Source: CP2-2F sp034436355
GTDB lineage: Bacteria; Chloroflexota; Anaerolineae; Aggregatilineales; UBA2796
Direction: 5' to 3'
Length of the DNA: 64,000 bases
Assembly: GCA_034436355.1 (NCBI GenBank)
Contig: DAOTVQ010000035.1
Coordinates: 1 to 64,000 of the forward strand
Under the pieces are notes generated by a model, which was not told the DNA's origin, ran no database searches, and worked only from the letters and a program-made list of their open reading frames with translations. Below, one piece after another: positions 7,948 through 16,266 of this stretch (positions within the stretch are counted from its first letter, which is position 1; each line of letters opens with the position of its first letter). The position numbers were made by a program, and so were the translations under genes.

Positions 7948-9450
7948 CTAGAGGGTCTCCGCTTTGGGCAATTCACCCGCTTGCAAACGGGCAAGGGCAT
8001 CGGCGGCGGCTTGCAGGTTGCCGTTATAGCGCACCACATGCTGCATATCCACAAGGGCAAGGTTCATCTTGCCAAGCGCCGCGTATGCCAAGCCGCGATA
8101 GTAGTAGGTTTCCTCGATGTGTTGGCTGCGCTGAATGACGCTGTTCGCCAGATCGATCACGGTTTGGTAGTCACCCATCATGTGATATGCCTTAAACGGT
8201 CCAAACTGATACCACAACATGCGCCAGGGCCAGCCGCCACCACGCGCACGCGCCAAATCGTAGGCGAGTGCTGCCTGCTCATAGGCGCCCAGCAGCACAT
8301 AGCTGCTGCCTACATTGAACCACGCAAATTGATCGTTCGGGTTCAGTTTGGTCTCTTGCAGCGCACGGAAAAGCGCTTGTTCGGCGTTAACGCGCTCATC
8401 CATCGCCTCACCCAGCAGTTCGCGCAAGCGCCCTTCCTGATCAGCGCGGTAGATGACCAAATACACACGGTTAAAGTGCTTCCAGCGCGTATCAAGGCTG
8501 GTGTAGTATTCATGCACGCCTTTGCCATCGCGCCCGTTGTTCTCAAGCGTATCCAAGCCGTAAAGGTAGCCACCTTGACCGGGATCGCCCGCATCATCCC
8601 AGCCCACTAAGGTTACGTAATGCCCAAGCCATTGGTTGCGCTCATCGTATAAGCCCGTCTCGATGACCACACCAAAGCCGTTGTAGATCAGGCGTTTCAT
8701 TAGGTCAAGCGTACCGTTCACACGGACAAGGGCGCGCAGTGGCGTAAATGTGTTGGTATAGGCTGCCATTTGCCATGGGCTGACGTTGGCATCGTTGCTG
8801 CTCGGCTTCAGCCAGGCGGCAACTTCGCGCTGCTGCGTCTCCACGCCCAGCACGCGCATCCCTTGCACAAGGTTTGCTGGTCCGCAGTTGTTCCACGTCT
8901 GCGCCTCGCGGCGGACTGGGTTGGGCAGATAGTAACGGATCGGCAGCGGTTCGTTGGTGGCGGTTGGGCGCGGCGTGTTGGTTGGTGTTGGCTGCACCGC
9001 AACACCTACGAAGGACGTCGGCGTGGGGAAGCCGCCTTCACGTGGCAAAAAAGGTTGCGTGGCGTTGGCGGGCGCTGTTTCCAAGCCAAAGGCGGCGGCT
9101 GCCTCTGCGGCACGGGTCGGATCAATGGTTGGCACTACTTCAAGGCGTGTATCGGGCGTGGCAGTTGGCTCCATCAGCGCGATCAGGATCGGCACACGGC
9201 GCACAGCCGCCGCCTGCAAATCTTCGGGCAAGGCGCGGAAGCCAATGGAAGCGACCACAATGCCTAGCAAACAGCCGCCAATGCAGGCGAGGCTGGTTAG
9301 GAAGCCGCAGCCCCACACCCATGTTACCGACATCTGCCGACGCGGGCGCAACTGTGGATTGCTATAGCGCGTTGGCGTGCCATAACTATACGACCCGACC
9401 GAGGGAATCGGGCGTTTATGCGTACTGGTCGAACGTTTTGCACGCGCCAT
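7948..9450 (-). CDS. Membrane-anchored C39-like peptidase with TPR domain
   Basis: About 500 residues. A basic N-terminus leads into one transmembrane helix (residues 44-68), then a low-complexity Pro/Thr-rich linker, then a papain-like C39_2 domain: WNNCGPANLV supplies the likely catalytic Cys189, and GHYVTLVGWDD the His with a following acidic residue. The last 150 residues contain tetratricopeptide-like helices (AWFNVGSSYVLLGAYEQAALAYDLA). The predicted site of action is the cell surface. It is the first gene of the operon that continues through the GNAT, GT39-like and TolB-like genes. It may cleave a peptide or be a non-processing C39-like domain; substrate unknown. Confidence 0.8.
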   Translation of the reverse strand: MARAKRSTSTHKRPIPSVGSYSYGTPTRYSNPQLRPRRQMSVTWVWGCGFLTSLACIGGCLLGIVVASIGFRALPEDLQAAAVRRVPILIALMEPTATPDTRLEVVPTIDPTRAAEAAAAFGLETAPANATQPFLPREGGFPTPTSFVGVAVQPTPTNTPRPTATNEPLPIRYYLPNPVRREAQTWNNCGPANLVQGMRVLGVETQQREVAAWLKPSSNDANVSPWQMAAYTNTFTPLRALVRVNGTLDLMKRLIYNGFGVVIETGLYDERNQWLGHYVTLVGWDDAGDPGQGGYLYGLDTLENNGRDGKGVHEYYTSLDTRWKHFNRVYLVIYRADQEGRLRELLGEAMDERVNAEQALFRALQETKLNPNDQFAWFNVGSSYVLLGAYEQAALAYDLARARGGGWPWRMLWYQFGPFKAYHMMGDYQTVIDLANSVIQRSQHIEETYYYRGLAYAALGKMNLALVDMQHVVRYNGNLQAAADALARLQAGELPKAETL

Positions 9451-9487
9451 CTGTCACTTACCACTACTGTATCTGACTATTCTGCCA

Positions 9488-9516
9488 ACTGTACACCCTC
9501 TGAGTGCGTGTTGCAA
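9488..9516 (-). promoter_or_regulatory. Candidate promoter of the C39 peptidase operon
   Basis: On the minus strand TTGCAA (9511-9516) is followed after 17 bases by TACAGT (9488-9493), 37 bases before the start codon at 9450. The spacing is ideal and the hexamers moderate. Confidence 0.35.
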
Positions 9517-9539
9517 GCAGCGTTTACCCTATGCACAGC

Positions 9540-9923
9540 TTACGCCAGCAGCGCGATTGCCTCAATCTCGAAGCGTGCGCCGCGTGGCAGTTCAAGGTTG
9601 CCCACCGTGCTGCGCGCCGGCGGATTTTCGCTAAAGAACTGCCCATAGACGGCATTCATGGCGCTGAAATCCGCCATGCTGTGCAGAAAGACCGTCGTCT
9701 TGACGACGTGCGCCAGCGAACTGCCCGCCGCTTCCAGCACGGCGCGCAAATTTTTAATAGCTTGCTCAGTTTGGGCAGCAATGTCGCCCTCGATCAGCTC
9801 GCCCGTGGCAGGGTTAAGCGCGATCTGCCCAGAGCAGAACACCAATCCGTTGGCAACGATTGCCTGTGAGTAAGGTCCGATGGCGCGTGGTGCGCTTTCG
9901 GTGTGAACAACCTGACGGCTCAT
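9540..9923 (-). CDS. ridA: RidA family enamine/imine deaminase
   Basis: Predicted 127-residue cytosolic protein of the YjgF/YER057c/UK114 family, which hydrolyses reactive 2-aminoacrylate and related imines released by PLP enzymes. The signature is complete: SAPRAIGPYSQAI, VFCSGQIALNP, and PPARSTVGNLELPRGARFEIEAIA with the substrate-binding Arg and the conserved Glu. Its ATG overlaps the TGA of the upstream Nudix gene (ATGA), so it is translated as the third gene of a Nudix-Nudix-ridA operon. Length is typical. Confidence 0.93.
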   Translation of the reverse strand: MSRQVVHTESAPRAIGPYSQAIVANGLVFCSGQIALNPATGELIEGDIAAQTEQAIKNLRAVLEAAGSSLAHVVKTTVFLHSMADFSAMNAVYGQFFSENPPARSTVGNLELPRGARFEIEAIALLA

Positions 9924-10426
9924 GGATGGGTATCTCCTAGTGGTTTAGGCGTATAGCGAAATTGGCAGCGCGGCTCGTTTTGCAGGGCAAGCTGAATGCG
10001 TAGGCGTGCGCGCTCCATCATGGGCGGGAAGTGATCAGGTGCGAAGTAGCGCACTTCCAGCGATTCATCATCATTCACACGCGGCGCACCGCTGATTGGG
10101 CGGCAGGCAAAGCTAATGCTGATGATATACGTCTCATCGCCATTGGGATAGCGCACGAAGAAATCTTCACCGCCATGCACGGCAACCACGCGCTCAGGCT
10201 GCACAAGGACGGCGGTCTCTTCCCACACTTCGCGCACAACTGCCTCGGCTGGTTCCTCGCCCGGATCAACCGCGCCGCCCGGCAGCGCCCACTCGCCGTT
10301 GTCGCTGCGGCGCTGCAACAGCACCTCACCCGCCGCGTTGATAACGATGCCCGCCACGCCCACGACCATAATCGGCGCACGCCCAACCTTTTCGCGCAGT
10401 TGGCGAATATATTCCGAAATTGGCAT
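9920..10426 (-). CDS. Nudix hydrolase, second of a tandem pair
   Basis: Predicted 168-residue Nudix hydrolase. The Nudix box runs GGAVDPGEEPAEAVVREV followed by WEETAVLV: the REVWEE metal-binding core is intact, but the Gly normally found two positions after the second Glu is Ala. The protein is a clear paralogue of the neighbour at 10426 (both begin MPI-EYIRQ-R-K and share LLQRRSDNG and DDESLEVRYF). Its start overlaps the neighbour's stop as TGATG, and its own stop overlaps ridA. The substrate is unknown; nucleotide sugars, ADP-ribose or damaged nucleotides are all possible for this class. Confidence 0.9.
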   Translation of the reverse strand: MPISEYIRQLREKVGRAPIMVVGVAGIVINAAGEVLLQRRSDNGEWALPGGAVDPGEEPAEAVVREVWEETAVLVQPERVVAVHGGEDFFVRYPNGDETYIISISFACRPISGAPRVNDDESLEVRYFAPDHFPPMMERARLRIQLALQNEPRCQFRYTPKPLGDTHP

Positions 10427-10926
10427 CAGGCTTCCTCATCAGGCTTGAAGGTAAAGACGAAATGCGTGTGCGGTGTGTGGCGCAGTGCTTGCAGCAGATA
10501 GCGCTTGTGGCGCTGATCCATCTCTGGCAGTTGATCAGGTGGGAAGTAGCGCACCTCTAGCGATTCGTCGTCCGTCACACGCGGTTCGCCGTAAACCGGC
10601 TCACACTCAAAGATGACGCTCAGGAACATCATGACATCGCCATTTGGATAGTGTACGGCGCCATCTGGCTCAGAGTATATGCCGACGATGCGGGTTGGGC
10701 GCACGATCATGCCCGTCTCTTCCAACACTTCGCGGGCAAGGGCGTTGGCAGGTTCTTCGCCCGGATCAGGGATGCCGCCCACCAAACTCCACAAGCCGTT
10801 ATCGCTGCGGCGCTGGAGCAGCGTCTGACCGTGTGCGTTGTTGATGACGGCGATCACGCCGGGCATGTAGAGCAGATCATGACCAATCTTGGTGCGGATT
10901 TGGCGGATGTATTCGGGGATGGGCAT
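10426..10926 (-). CDS. Nudix hydrolase, first of a tandem pair
   Basis: Predicted 166-residue Nudix hydrolase with a canonical box, GGIPDPGEEPANALAREV then LEETGMIV. It has an AGGAAG ribosome-binding site before the ATG and a good promoter at 10957-10985, so it leads the three-gene operon with its paralogue and ridA. Sequence similarity to the following gene runs the full length, which indicates tandem duplication followed by divergence. The N-terminal MPIPEYIRQIRTKIG helix is common in Nudix proteins annotated as NTP pyrophosphohydrolases. Substrate unknown. Confidence 0.9.
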   Translation of the reverse strand: MPIPEYIRQIRTKIGHDLLYMPGVIAVINNAHGQTLLQRRSDNGLWSLVGGIPDPGEEPANALAREVLEETGMIVRPTRIVGIYSEPDGAVHYPNGDVMMFLSVIFECEPVYGEPRVTDDESLEVRYFPPDQLPEMDQRHKRYLLQALRHTPHTHFVFTFKPDEEA

Positions 10927-10956
10927 ACAACTTCCTATCTGACGGCTACCGCCATC

Positions 10957-10985
10957 ATTATGTGCCTAAAGTGGCAGCCCGTCAA
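10957..10985 (-). promoter_or_regulatory. Promoter of the Nudix-Nudix-ridA operon
   Basis: Minus-strand TTGACG (10980-10985), a 17-base spacer, and CATAAT (10957-10962), 30 bases upstream of the start codon. This is one of the best sigma-70-type promoters in the window. Confidence 0.65.
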
Positions 10986-11110
10986 TATGCACACTTGTCC
11001 GATCCCTACGTAAAATCGGGCTAAGGCAGGCAGCGGGTGTGATTGCTCTCGCCTTATTTTTCACCATGCCCTTGCCAAAGAAGCACACCGCCATTTGCAT
11101 CAAGTTACGC

Positions 11111-11116
11111 TATAAT
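11111..11116 (+). promoter_or_regulatory. GCTATAAT-type promoter of the PhoB-like regulator gene
   Basis: TATAAT preceded by CGC; no convincing -35. The predicted leader (about 11123-11196) contains a small hairpin, GGCGGG (11137-11142) with CCCGCC (11151-11156). Confidence 0.5.
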
Positions 11117-11196
11117 TTAGGATTAGGCATTACAGGGGCGGGGAAGCGAACCCGCCTTTGTGCTGTACTCTCTGCATGGCAAAGGGTGTATGGCGC

Positions 11197-11883
11197 GTGA
11201 ATATCTTGGTGCTTGGCTACGATGTGAAGTCGGTCAATATTTTGAGCTTCATCTTGCGGCAGGAAGGCTATGATGTAACTAGCATCATTGACCCTGCCCA
11301 AGCAGAGCGCACTTGGAATGATCAGCTTACCGACTTGCTGATCCTTGATGAAGAAGACCTTGATCCAACGCTCTTTCGGCGCATTGAAGGCATTCGTGGT
11401 GCGTCTTCTGTAGCGATGCTGCTCTTGGCAAACCCCGCCTCTGAGGATGATATTGTGAGTGCCTATGAAGCGGGCATTGATGCCTACTTGGCAAAGCCTT
11501 ATGGCTATCAAATGCTCCTAGCGCACGTGAACGCCCAACTGCGCCGTGCGCGTGTGGTGCCAAGCGCCTTGGTGCCGAACCTCAGCACGCCAACGGTTAG
11601 CCTAGACCCCGAGCGGCACACCGTGACGCTGAGCAACGGGCAAGCGCGGCAGCTTACCAACCTAGAGTTCCGCCTGATGTACTGCCTCGTCGTTAACCGT
11701 GGGCATATCCTCAGCACCGAGACGCTCATCGAGAAAGTGTGGGGCTACACCGGTGAAGGCGACCGCAATCTGCTTAAGAGCCTCATTAGCCGCTTGCGCG
11801 CCAAGGTAGAGTCATCCCCACGCGAACCGAAATTGATCACGACGGTGCCGGGTGTGGGCTATACCTTCAATCCAAGTGAGTAG
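11197..11883 (+). CDS. OmpR/PhoB-type response regulator with degenerate receiver
   Basis: Predicted 228-residue DNA-binding regulator. Residues 1-115 form a receiver-like domain and residues 130-228 a winged-helix output domain (LTNLEFRLMYCLVVNRGHIL, then TTVPGVGYTFNP). The receiver is unusual: instead of two adjacent acidic residues near the start there is only one (LVLGYDVKSV), while a candidate phospho-acceptor Asp is in LLILDEED and the conserved Lys in LAKPYG. It may respond atypically or not to phosphate. The GTG at 11197 is preferred over upstream in-frame ATGs because AAAGGG lies before it and family N-termini begin here. No kinase gene is adjacent. Confidence 0.85.
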   Translation: MNILVLGYDVKSVNILSFILRQEGYDVTSIIDPAQAERTWNDQLTDLLILDEEDLDPTLFRRIEGIRGASSVAMLLLANPASEDDIVSAYEAGIDAYLAKPYGYQMLLAHVNAQLRRARVVPSALVPNLSTPTVSLDPERHTVTLSNGQARQLTNLEFRLMYCLVVNRGHILSTETLIEKVWGYTGEGDRNLLKSLISRLRAKVESSPREPKLITTVPGVGYTFNPSE

Positions 11884-11919
11884 GCGCACCCATAGGCAAC
11901 CTTCCGCGCACAGCGGTGT

Positions 11920-11925
11920 TATAAT
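11920..11925 (+). promoter_or_regulatory. Extended -10 promoter of sqdB
   Basis: TGTTATAAT gives an extended -10 (TGn-TATAAT) 43 bases upstream of the sqdB ATG. There is no clear -35. Confidence 0.5.
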
Positions 11926-11968
11926 GCTTTTAGAACAATGCTAAACATGATACGGAGTAAATCTCACA

Positions 11969-13174
11969 ATGCGTATTCTCATCCTCGGCGGTGATGGCTA
12001 TCTGGGTTGGGCAACCGCCATGCATTTCTCGCAGCGCGGGCATGAGGTTGCCCTTGTCGATAACTTTTTGCGCCGCCGCTTGCACCTCGAGCGCGGCACC
12101 GATAGCTTAACACCGATCAGCTCCCTGCATGAGCGCGTGCAGGCATGGCGTGAGCTAACCGGCAAGCACATGGCGATCTACATTGGCGATCTGACCGATT
12201 GGGAGTTCACCGCACACACCTTCCGTGAATTTCGCCCAGAGGTGGTTGTGCATTATGGGCAGATTCCCAGCGCGCCCTATTCCATGATCAGCGTGCATAC
12301 TGCTACCTTCACCCACACCAACAATGTGATCGGCAACTTGCATGTGCTGTATGCCATGCGTGAATACACGCCCGACGCGCACTTGATCAAACTCGGCACA
12401 ATGGGCGAATATGGGCAGCCCAACATTGATATTGAAGAGGGCTACATTGACATTGAACACAAAGGACGCAAGGATCGCCTGCCCTTCCCGAAACTGCCCG
12501 GCTCTATGTATCACCTGACCAAAGTGCATGATAGCCACAACATCCATTTCGCCTGCCGCATCTGGAATTTGCGCGCCACCGATTTGAATCAGGGTGTGGT
12601 CTATGGCATTGATACTGATGAATCAGTGCTTGATCCGCGCCTGATCAACCGCTTCGACTATGACGAGTCGTTTGGAACGGCGCTTAACCGCTTCTGCGTG
12701 CAGGCAGTCATTGGGATGCCGCTGACCGTCTACGGCGCGGGTGGGCAAACCCGCGGCTACCTGAACATCCGCGATACGCTTGCCTGCGTGGAGCTAACCG
12801 CCCTGAATCCCGCCGAAGCGGGCGAGTTCCGCGTCTTCAACCAATTCACTGAGCAGTTCAGCGTGCTGGAATTGGCATATGCTGTGCAGCGTGCCGCACG
12901 TGAACTGGGCATGATGGTTGAGGTTGGGCATTACGAAAATCCGCGGGTGGAGAAAGAAGAACACTACTATAACGCGGTGCATACCCATCTGCTTGATCTT
13001 GGTTTGCAGCCGCACTACCTGAACGAAGAATTGGTCGAGAGCGTGATCAGGCGCATTGCTCAATATAAGGATCGCGTGATCATGGATGCCATTGTGCCAC
13101 GCATTCGCTGGTCAAAAGGTGATCAAGGGCAAAAGGTGCAGTTGGTGGCAACCGAACCAACTGCCAACGCCTAA
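11969..13174 (+). CDS. sqdB: UDP-sulfoquinovose synthase
   Basis: Predicted 401-residue NAD-dependent short-chain dehydrogenase/epimerase-fold enzyme that makes UDP-sulfoquinovose from UDP-glucose and sulfite, the head-group donor for sulfolipid. The Rossmann motif GGDGYLGWATAMHF is at residues 7-20. The catalytic triad sits where SQD1 has it: Thr144 (KLGTMGEYGQ), Tyr181 and Lys185 (SMYHLTK). The insert VDNFLRRRLHLERGTDSLTP is also SQD1-like. Length matches the family. It has its own promoter and a short leader. No sqdX/sqdD-type sulfoquinovosyltransferase follows, so the last step is encoded elsewhere. A role in a sulfo-sugar other than sulfolipid is possible. Confidence 0.92.
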   Translation: MRILILGGDGYLGWATAMHFSQRGHEVALVDNFLRRRLHLERGTDSLTPISSLHERVQAWRELTGKHMAIYIGDLTDWEFTAHTFREFRPEVVVHYGQIPSAPYSMISVHTATFTHTNNVIGNLHVLYAMREYTPDAHLIKLGTMGEYGQPNIDIEEGYIDIEHKGRKDRLPFPKLPGSMYHLTKVHDSHNIHFACRIWNLRATDLNQGVVYGIDTDESVLDPRLINRFDYDESFGTALNRFCVQAVIGMPLTVYGAGGQTRGYLNIRDTLACVELTALNPAEAGEFRVFNQFTEQFSVLELAYAVQRAARELGMMVEVGHYENPRVEKEEHYYNAVHTHLLDLGLQPHYLNEELVESVIRRIAQYKDRVIMDAIVPRIRWSKGDQGQKVQLVATEPTANA

Positions 13175-13244
13175 AAAGCATCCGTTCACCGAAAGCCTGC
13201 CCATAGACACACGATAGACTGAGGATGATAGAGGAGCGCTAACC

Positions 13245-13712
13245 GTGCCGTCTTATGATTTCCGCTGCTTAGATTGCAAGCACCGCATGGTGCTGACCTT
13301 TTCTTACGCTGAGTACGCAACCGCTGAAAAGCGTTGCCTGCGCTGCAACAGCTTAAACATCACCCGTGTGATGACCAAAGTCGCCCTTGCCAAGGGTGAT
13401 GCCAGCCGTTTTGCCAGCCTTGATGACGAGGCTGCCCTTGATGACTTGGCAGAGGCTGATCCGACCACGCTAGGGCATTTTATGCGCCGCATGGCAGATG
13501 AAAGCGGTGAGGACTTGGGCGAGGAATTTAACACAATTGTCGATCGCCTTGAACGCGGCGAAGACCCTGAATCTATCGAGGCCTCTATGGCGGCTGTTGA
13601 CGAAGAAGATTACGCGGCAGAGGCTTCGCCTGAGGCAGTGGGCGCCTTTGAGGACTCTTCTGCCAGTTTCGAGGCGGACTCCAGCCCTGCTGCCGCCAGC
13701 AGCGACGAATAA
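13245..13712 (+). CDS. FmdB-family zinc ribbon protein with acidic tail
   Basis: Predicted 155-residue protein that starts at GTG after GAGGAG. The first 45 residues form a CxxC...CxxC zinc ribbon (CLDC near residue 9, CLRC near residue 31) of the FmdB/CxxC putative regulatory class. The rest is a long, acidic, low-complexity region rich in Asp, Glu, Ala and Ser, most of it probably disordered. Such proteins are widespread and of unknown function. It is followed after 4 bases by the large membrane protein gene, suggesting co-transcription. Confidence 0.8.
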   Translation: MPSYDFRCLDCKHRMVLTFSYAEYATAEKRCLRCNSLNITRVMTKVALAKGDASRFASLDDEAALDDLAEADPTTLGHFMRRMADESGEDLGEEFNTIVDRLERGEDPESIEASMAAVDEEDYAAEASPEAVGAFEDSSASFEADSSPAAASSDE

Positions 13713-13716
13713 ACCA

Positions 13717-16266
13717 ATGGCAGCGGCGCACAGAGTCGCTTGGCGCTATGGGCTGCCGCTGCTCACCTACGCCGCGGCGGTATACTTCATCACCTATCCA
13801 CTCATCACTGATCTGGGCGGTTGGCTGGCAGGCGCCAGCTATGGGGATGCCTTTGAGTATGCGCGTTCGGGTTGGTGGGCAGCCTACGCGCTCCAGAAGG
13901 GCAGCAATCCGTTCTACCAGAGTTTGTTCGCCTACCCTGAAGGCTTCTTCAGCGCCGCCCAATGGTCGCAGCCGCTCACCTACTTGCCAACTGCCTTCCT
14001 GAACTTCTTCTTCAAGCCTGCCGCTGCCTATAACCTGTGGTTGCTGTGCGTGCTGCTGCTGAACGGCATGGCAATGCACAGCCTTGCGTGGTGGTTGCTG
14101 CGCGATCACCCTCCGTCGGTGCGCCAAGCCGCCGCCCTGATCGGTGGGCTGATCTTCACCGCTTATCCGACCCTTCAGGGCAACATCAGCATCGGCATGA
14201 TTAATCCACCGAGTTTATATCCGCTGCCCATCCTGATCCTGTGCGTTTTGCGCCTGTTGGAAGGCGAACGGAGTCGGCGGTTGATCCTGATCGGCGGCGT
14301 GGCGCTCTGGCTGCTGATGTTGGCAAACTTCACGGCGGTGCTGTACAGCCTGCTGCCCTTAGCGCTGATCGGCGGCGCCTATTTCCTGCTGCGCGAACGC
14401 TATGCCCTAACGCGCTTTGTGCTTTTGGCGCTGGTCGGCATCGCGCTGATCGGCGGCGCGCTGTGCCTGCCGTTTTATGTGCCGCTTGGCGTTGAAATCC
14501 TGACTGAGCAAAATCCAACGGTGCTGTTTGATGGCGGCAGCCTGCATTTCAGCACCGATTTGTTGGCACTGATCGCGCCCTCGCCCTTCACAACATGGAC
14601 GTTTGCCCCCGATTTCAGCCGCGCTGCCATCGGCACAAACTCCATGGAAGGCACCGCCTATCTCGGCGTGATCACGCTTGCCCTCAGCGCCGTGGCACTG
14701 GTCAGCCGCCAACGGCGGGCAGCTTTATGGCTGTTGATCGCGCTTGGCTGCATCATCCTCTCGCTTGGTGCGCTGCTCAAGGTGAATGGATCGCTCGCCA
14801 CTGTCACCATTAGCGGCGTGCAGAGCTATATCCCGCTGCCTTACGCGCTTTTGCAGGATTTGCCGTTCATCCGCACGGCGCGCACACCCGGACGCTTCAA
14901 CGCCACGACAGGGCTTGCGCTCAGCCTGCTTGCTGCCTATGGTGCGGCATGGTTGCTCAGCCGTCTGCCGCGCCCGCCTATCGGCGTGCCGCTGGCGGTC
15001 GGCGTGCTGGGCGCGCTCATCTTGCTTGATTATCAACTCTTTTTCCCGTTCATGCGGCACGCGGCGGCACTGCCAAGCTATCTGAACGACCTTGCGGCAC
15101 GCGAAGATGTGCGCGCCGTGTTAGATGTGCCGTATGATGACTATGTGGCGCAAAAGATTGCGCTGTGGCATCAGGTGACGCACCACAAGCCGCTGATCGG
15201 CGGTCATGTGTGGCGGCGCCCGCCTATTCCGCTGGAAAAGTTCGGCTTGCTCTCGGATGCGGCGCTTGGCAAGGCGTTCGATCTGGTGAGTGGCGATCCG
15301 CTCAGCGCGGCGGCGGTTCACGCCTTGCTGCGCGCACACGGCGCAGATGTGATCATCTACCACCTGCTGCCGATTAACACTCCCGAAGCGCTGCAAATTG
15401 GCGAGCGTCTGTTTGGTGCGCCGCGCTATGTGGACGAACACCTTGCCATTTTCGAGGTGCCGCCCGCTGATCCGCGTGTGCTAGAAGGCGTTATGCCTGC
15501 TACATACGGCAAAGGTTGGTGGCGTGCGGCGCGCACATGGCTTACAGAGCGTGCCGATCTGTATTTTTATACACCGACTGAGCAGGCGATGCGCCTATCA
15601 ATAGCATTGGCTGCCTTGCCACAAGGCGGGCTGCCTCGTGCTGCCCTGAATGGCGCGTTGCGCGCCCTCAGCCATGCAGAAACGCTCAGCGTGTGGCAGG
15701 TGGGTGAACGCGGCTTTCACAAACTGACCCTTTCGGCAGAATGTGTGCGTGTGCCGCCGTGCTTGCTGCCTGATGAACCCTGCACGCCTGAGACACCGCG
15801 CACGCCGCTTTGCATCAGTGCTGCGCTCGTCGGGTTGCGTGCCGAATACGACACCGCCTGGCAGCCTGCCGATGTTCAGCTTGGCAGCGGCATGAAGCTG
15901 CGCGGCTTCAGGTTGCCACAGACGTTGACAAGTGGCACGCCCTTTGAAGTCGTCACGGATTGGCAGGCATCCGAACGGCTGGCGGACGATTATCACCTGT
16001 TTGTTCACATCCTCGATCAGACGGGCAATTTGGTTGCTCAAGATGATTTTGTGCCTGGGCGTGGCGCCTTTCCAACCACTGCTTGGGCGGTTGGGCAGCA
16101 GTGGGCAGAATCCGCCGCTCTACGTGGCTTGCCTGAGGGCAGCTACCGCGCCTTTGTGGGGTGGTATCGCTATGCAGACGGTGTGCGCCTTCCCGTGCAG
16201 GGCGAAGGGCTAGGCGCACAAGATGGCTTGGTTCACTTGGGCGAGATTGTGGTTAAGGCGCGCTAG
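13717..16266 (+). CDS. Large polytopic membrane protein, YfhO/GT-C-like
   Basis: Predicted 849-residue protein. The N-terminal 500 residues hold about 11-12 hydrophobic helices with the GT-C-like first loop GDAFEYARSGWWAAYALQ and NPFYQSLFAYPEGF. The C-terminal 300 residues are soluble and end in a beta-sandwich (LFVHILDQTGNLVAQDD, LPEGSYRAFVGWYRYADG) that I associate with Chloroflexota surface glycosyltransferases. The ATG at 13717 follows the zinc-ribbon stop by 4 bases; the frame is open further upstream only through that gene. The last 14 bases overlap the convergent phosphatase gene. Likely role: transfer or flipping of lipid-linked sugars at the outer membrane face; not proven by any catalytic motif I can identify. 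Confidence 0.72.
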   Translation: MAAAHRVAWRYGLPLLTYAAAVYFITYPLITDLGGWLAGASYGDAFEYARSGWWAAYALQKGSNPFYQSLFAYPEGFFSAAQWSQPLTYLPTAFLNFFFKPAAAYNLWLLCVLLLNGMAMHSLAWWLLRDHPPSVRQAAALIGGLIFTAYPTLQGNISIGMINPPSLYPLPILILCVLRLLEGERSRRLILIGGVALWLLMLANFTAVLYSLLPLALIGGAYFLLRERYALTRFVLLALVGIALIGGALCLPFYVPLGVEILTEQNPTVLFDGGSLHFSTDLLALIAPSPFTTWTFAPDFSRAAIGTNSMEGTAYLGVITLALSAVALVSRQRRAALWLLIALGCIILSLGALLKVNGSLATVTISGVQSYIPLPYALLQDLPFIRTARTPGRFNATTGLALSLLAAYGAAWLLSRLPRPPIGVPLAVGVLGALILLDYQLFFPFMRHAAALPSYLNDLAAREDVRAVLDVPYDDYVAQKIALWHQVTHHKPLIGGHVWRRPPIPLEKFGLLSDAALGKAFDLVSGDPLSAAAVHALLRAHGADVIIYHLLPINTPEALQIGERLFGAPRYVDEHLAIFEVPPADPRVLEGVMPATYGKGWWRAARTWLTERADLYFYTPTEQAMRLSIALAALPQGGLPRAALNGALRALSHAETLSVWQVGERGFHKLTLSAECVRVPPCLLPDEPCTPETPRTPLCISAALVGLRAEYDTAWQPADVQLGSGMKLRGFRLPQTLTSGTPFEVVTDWQASERLADDYHLFVHILDQTGNLVAQDDFVPGRGAFPTTAWAVGQQWAESAALRGLPEGSYRAFVGWYRYADGVRLPVQGEGLGAQDGLVHLGEIVVKAR

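Noticed and set aside
13498..13716. Longer N-terminus for the membrane protein at 13717
   Set aside because: The extension is translated out of frame through the FmdB zinc-ribbon gene and is basic and low-complexity.
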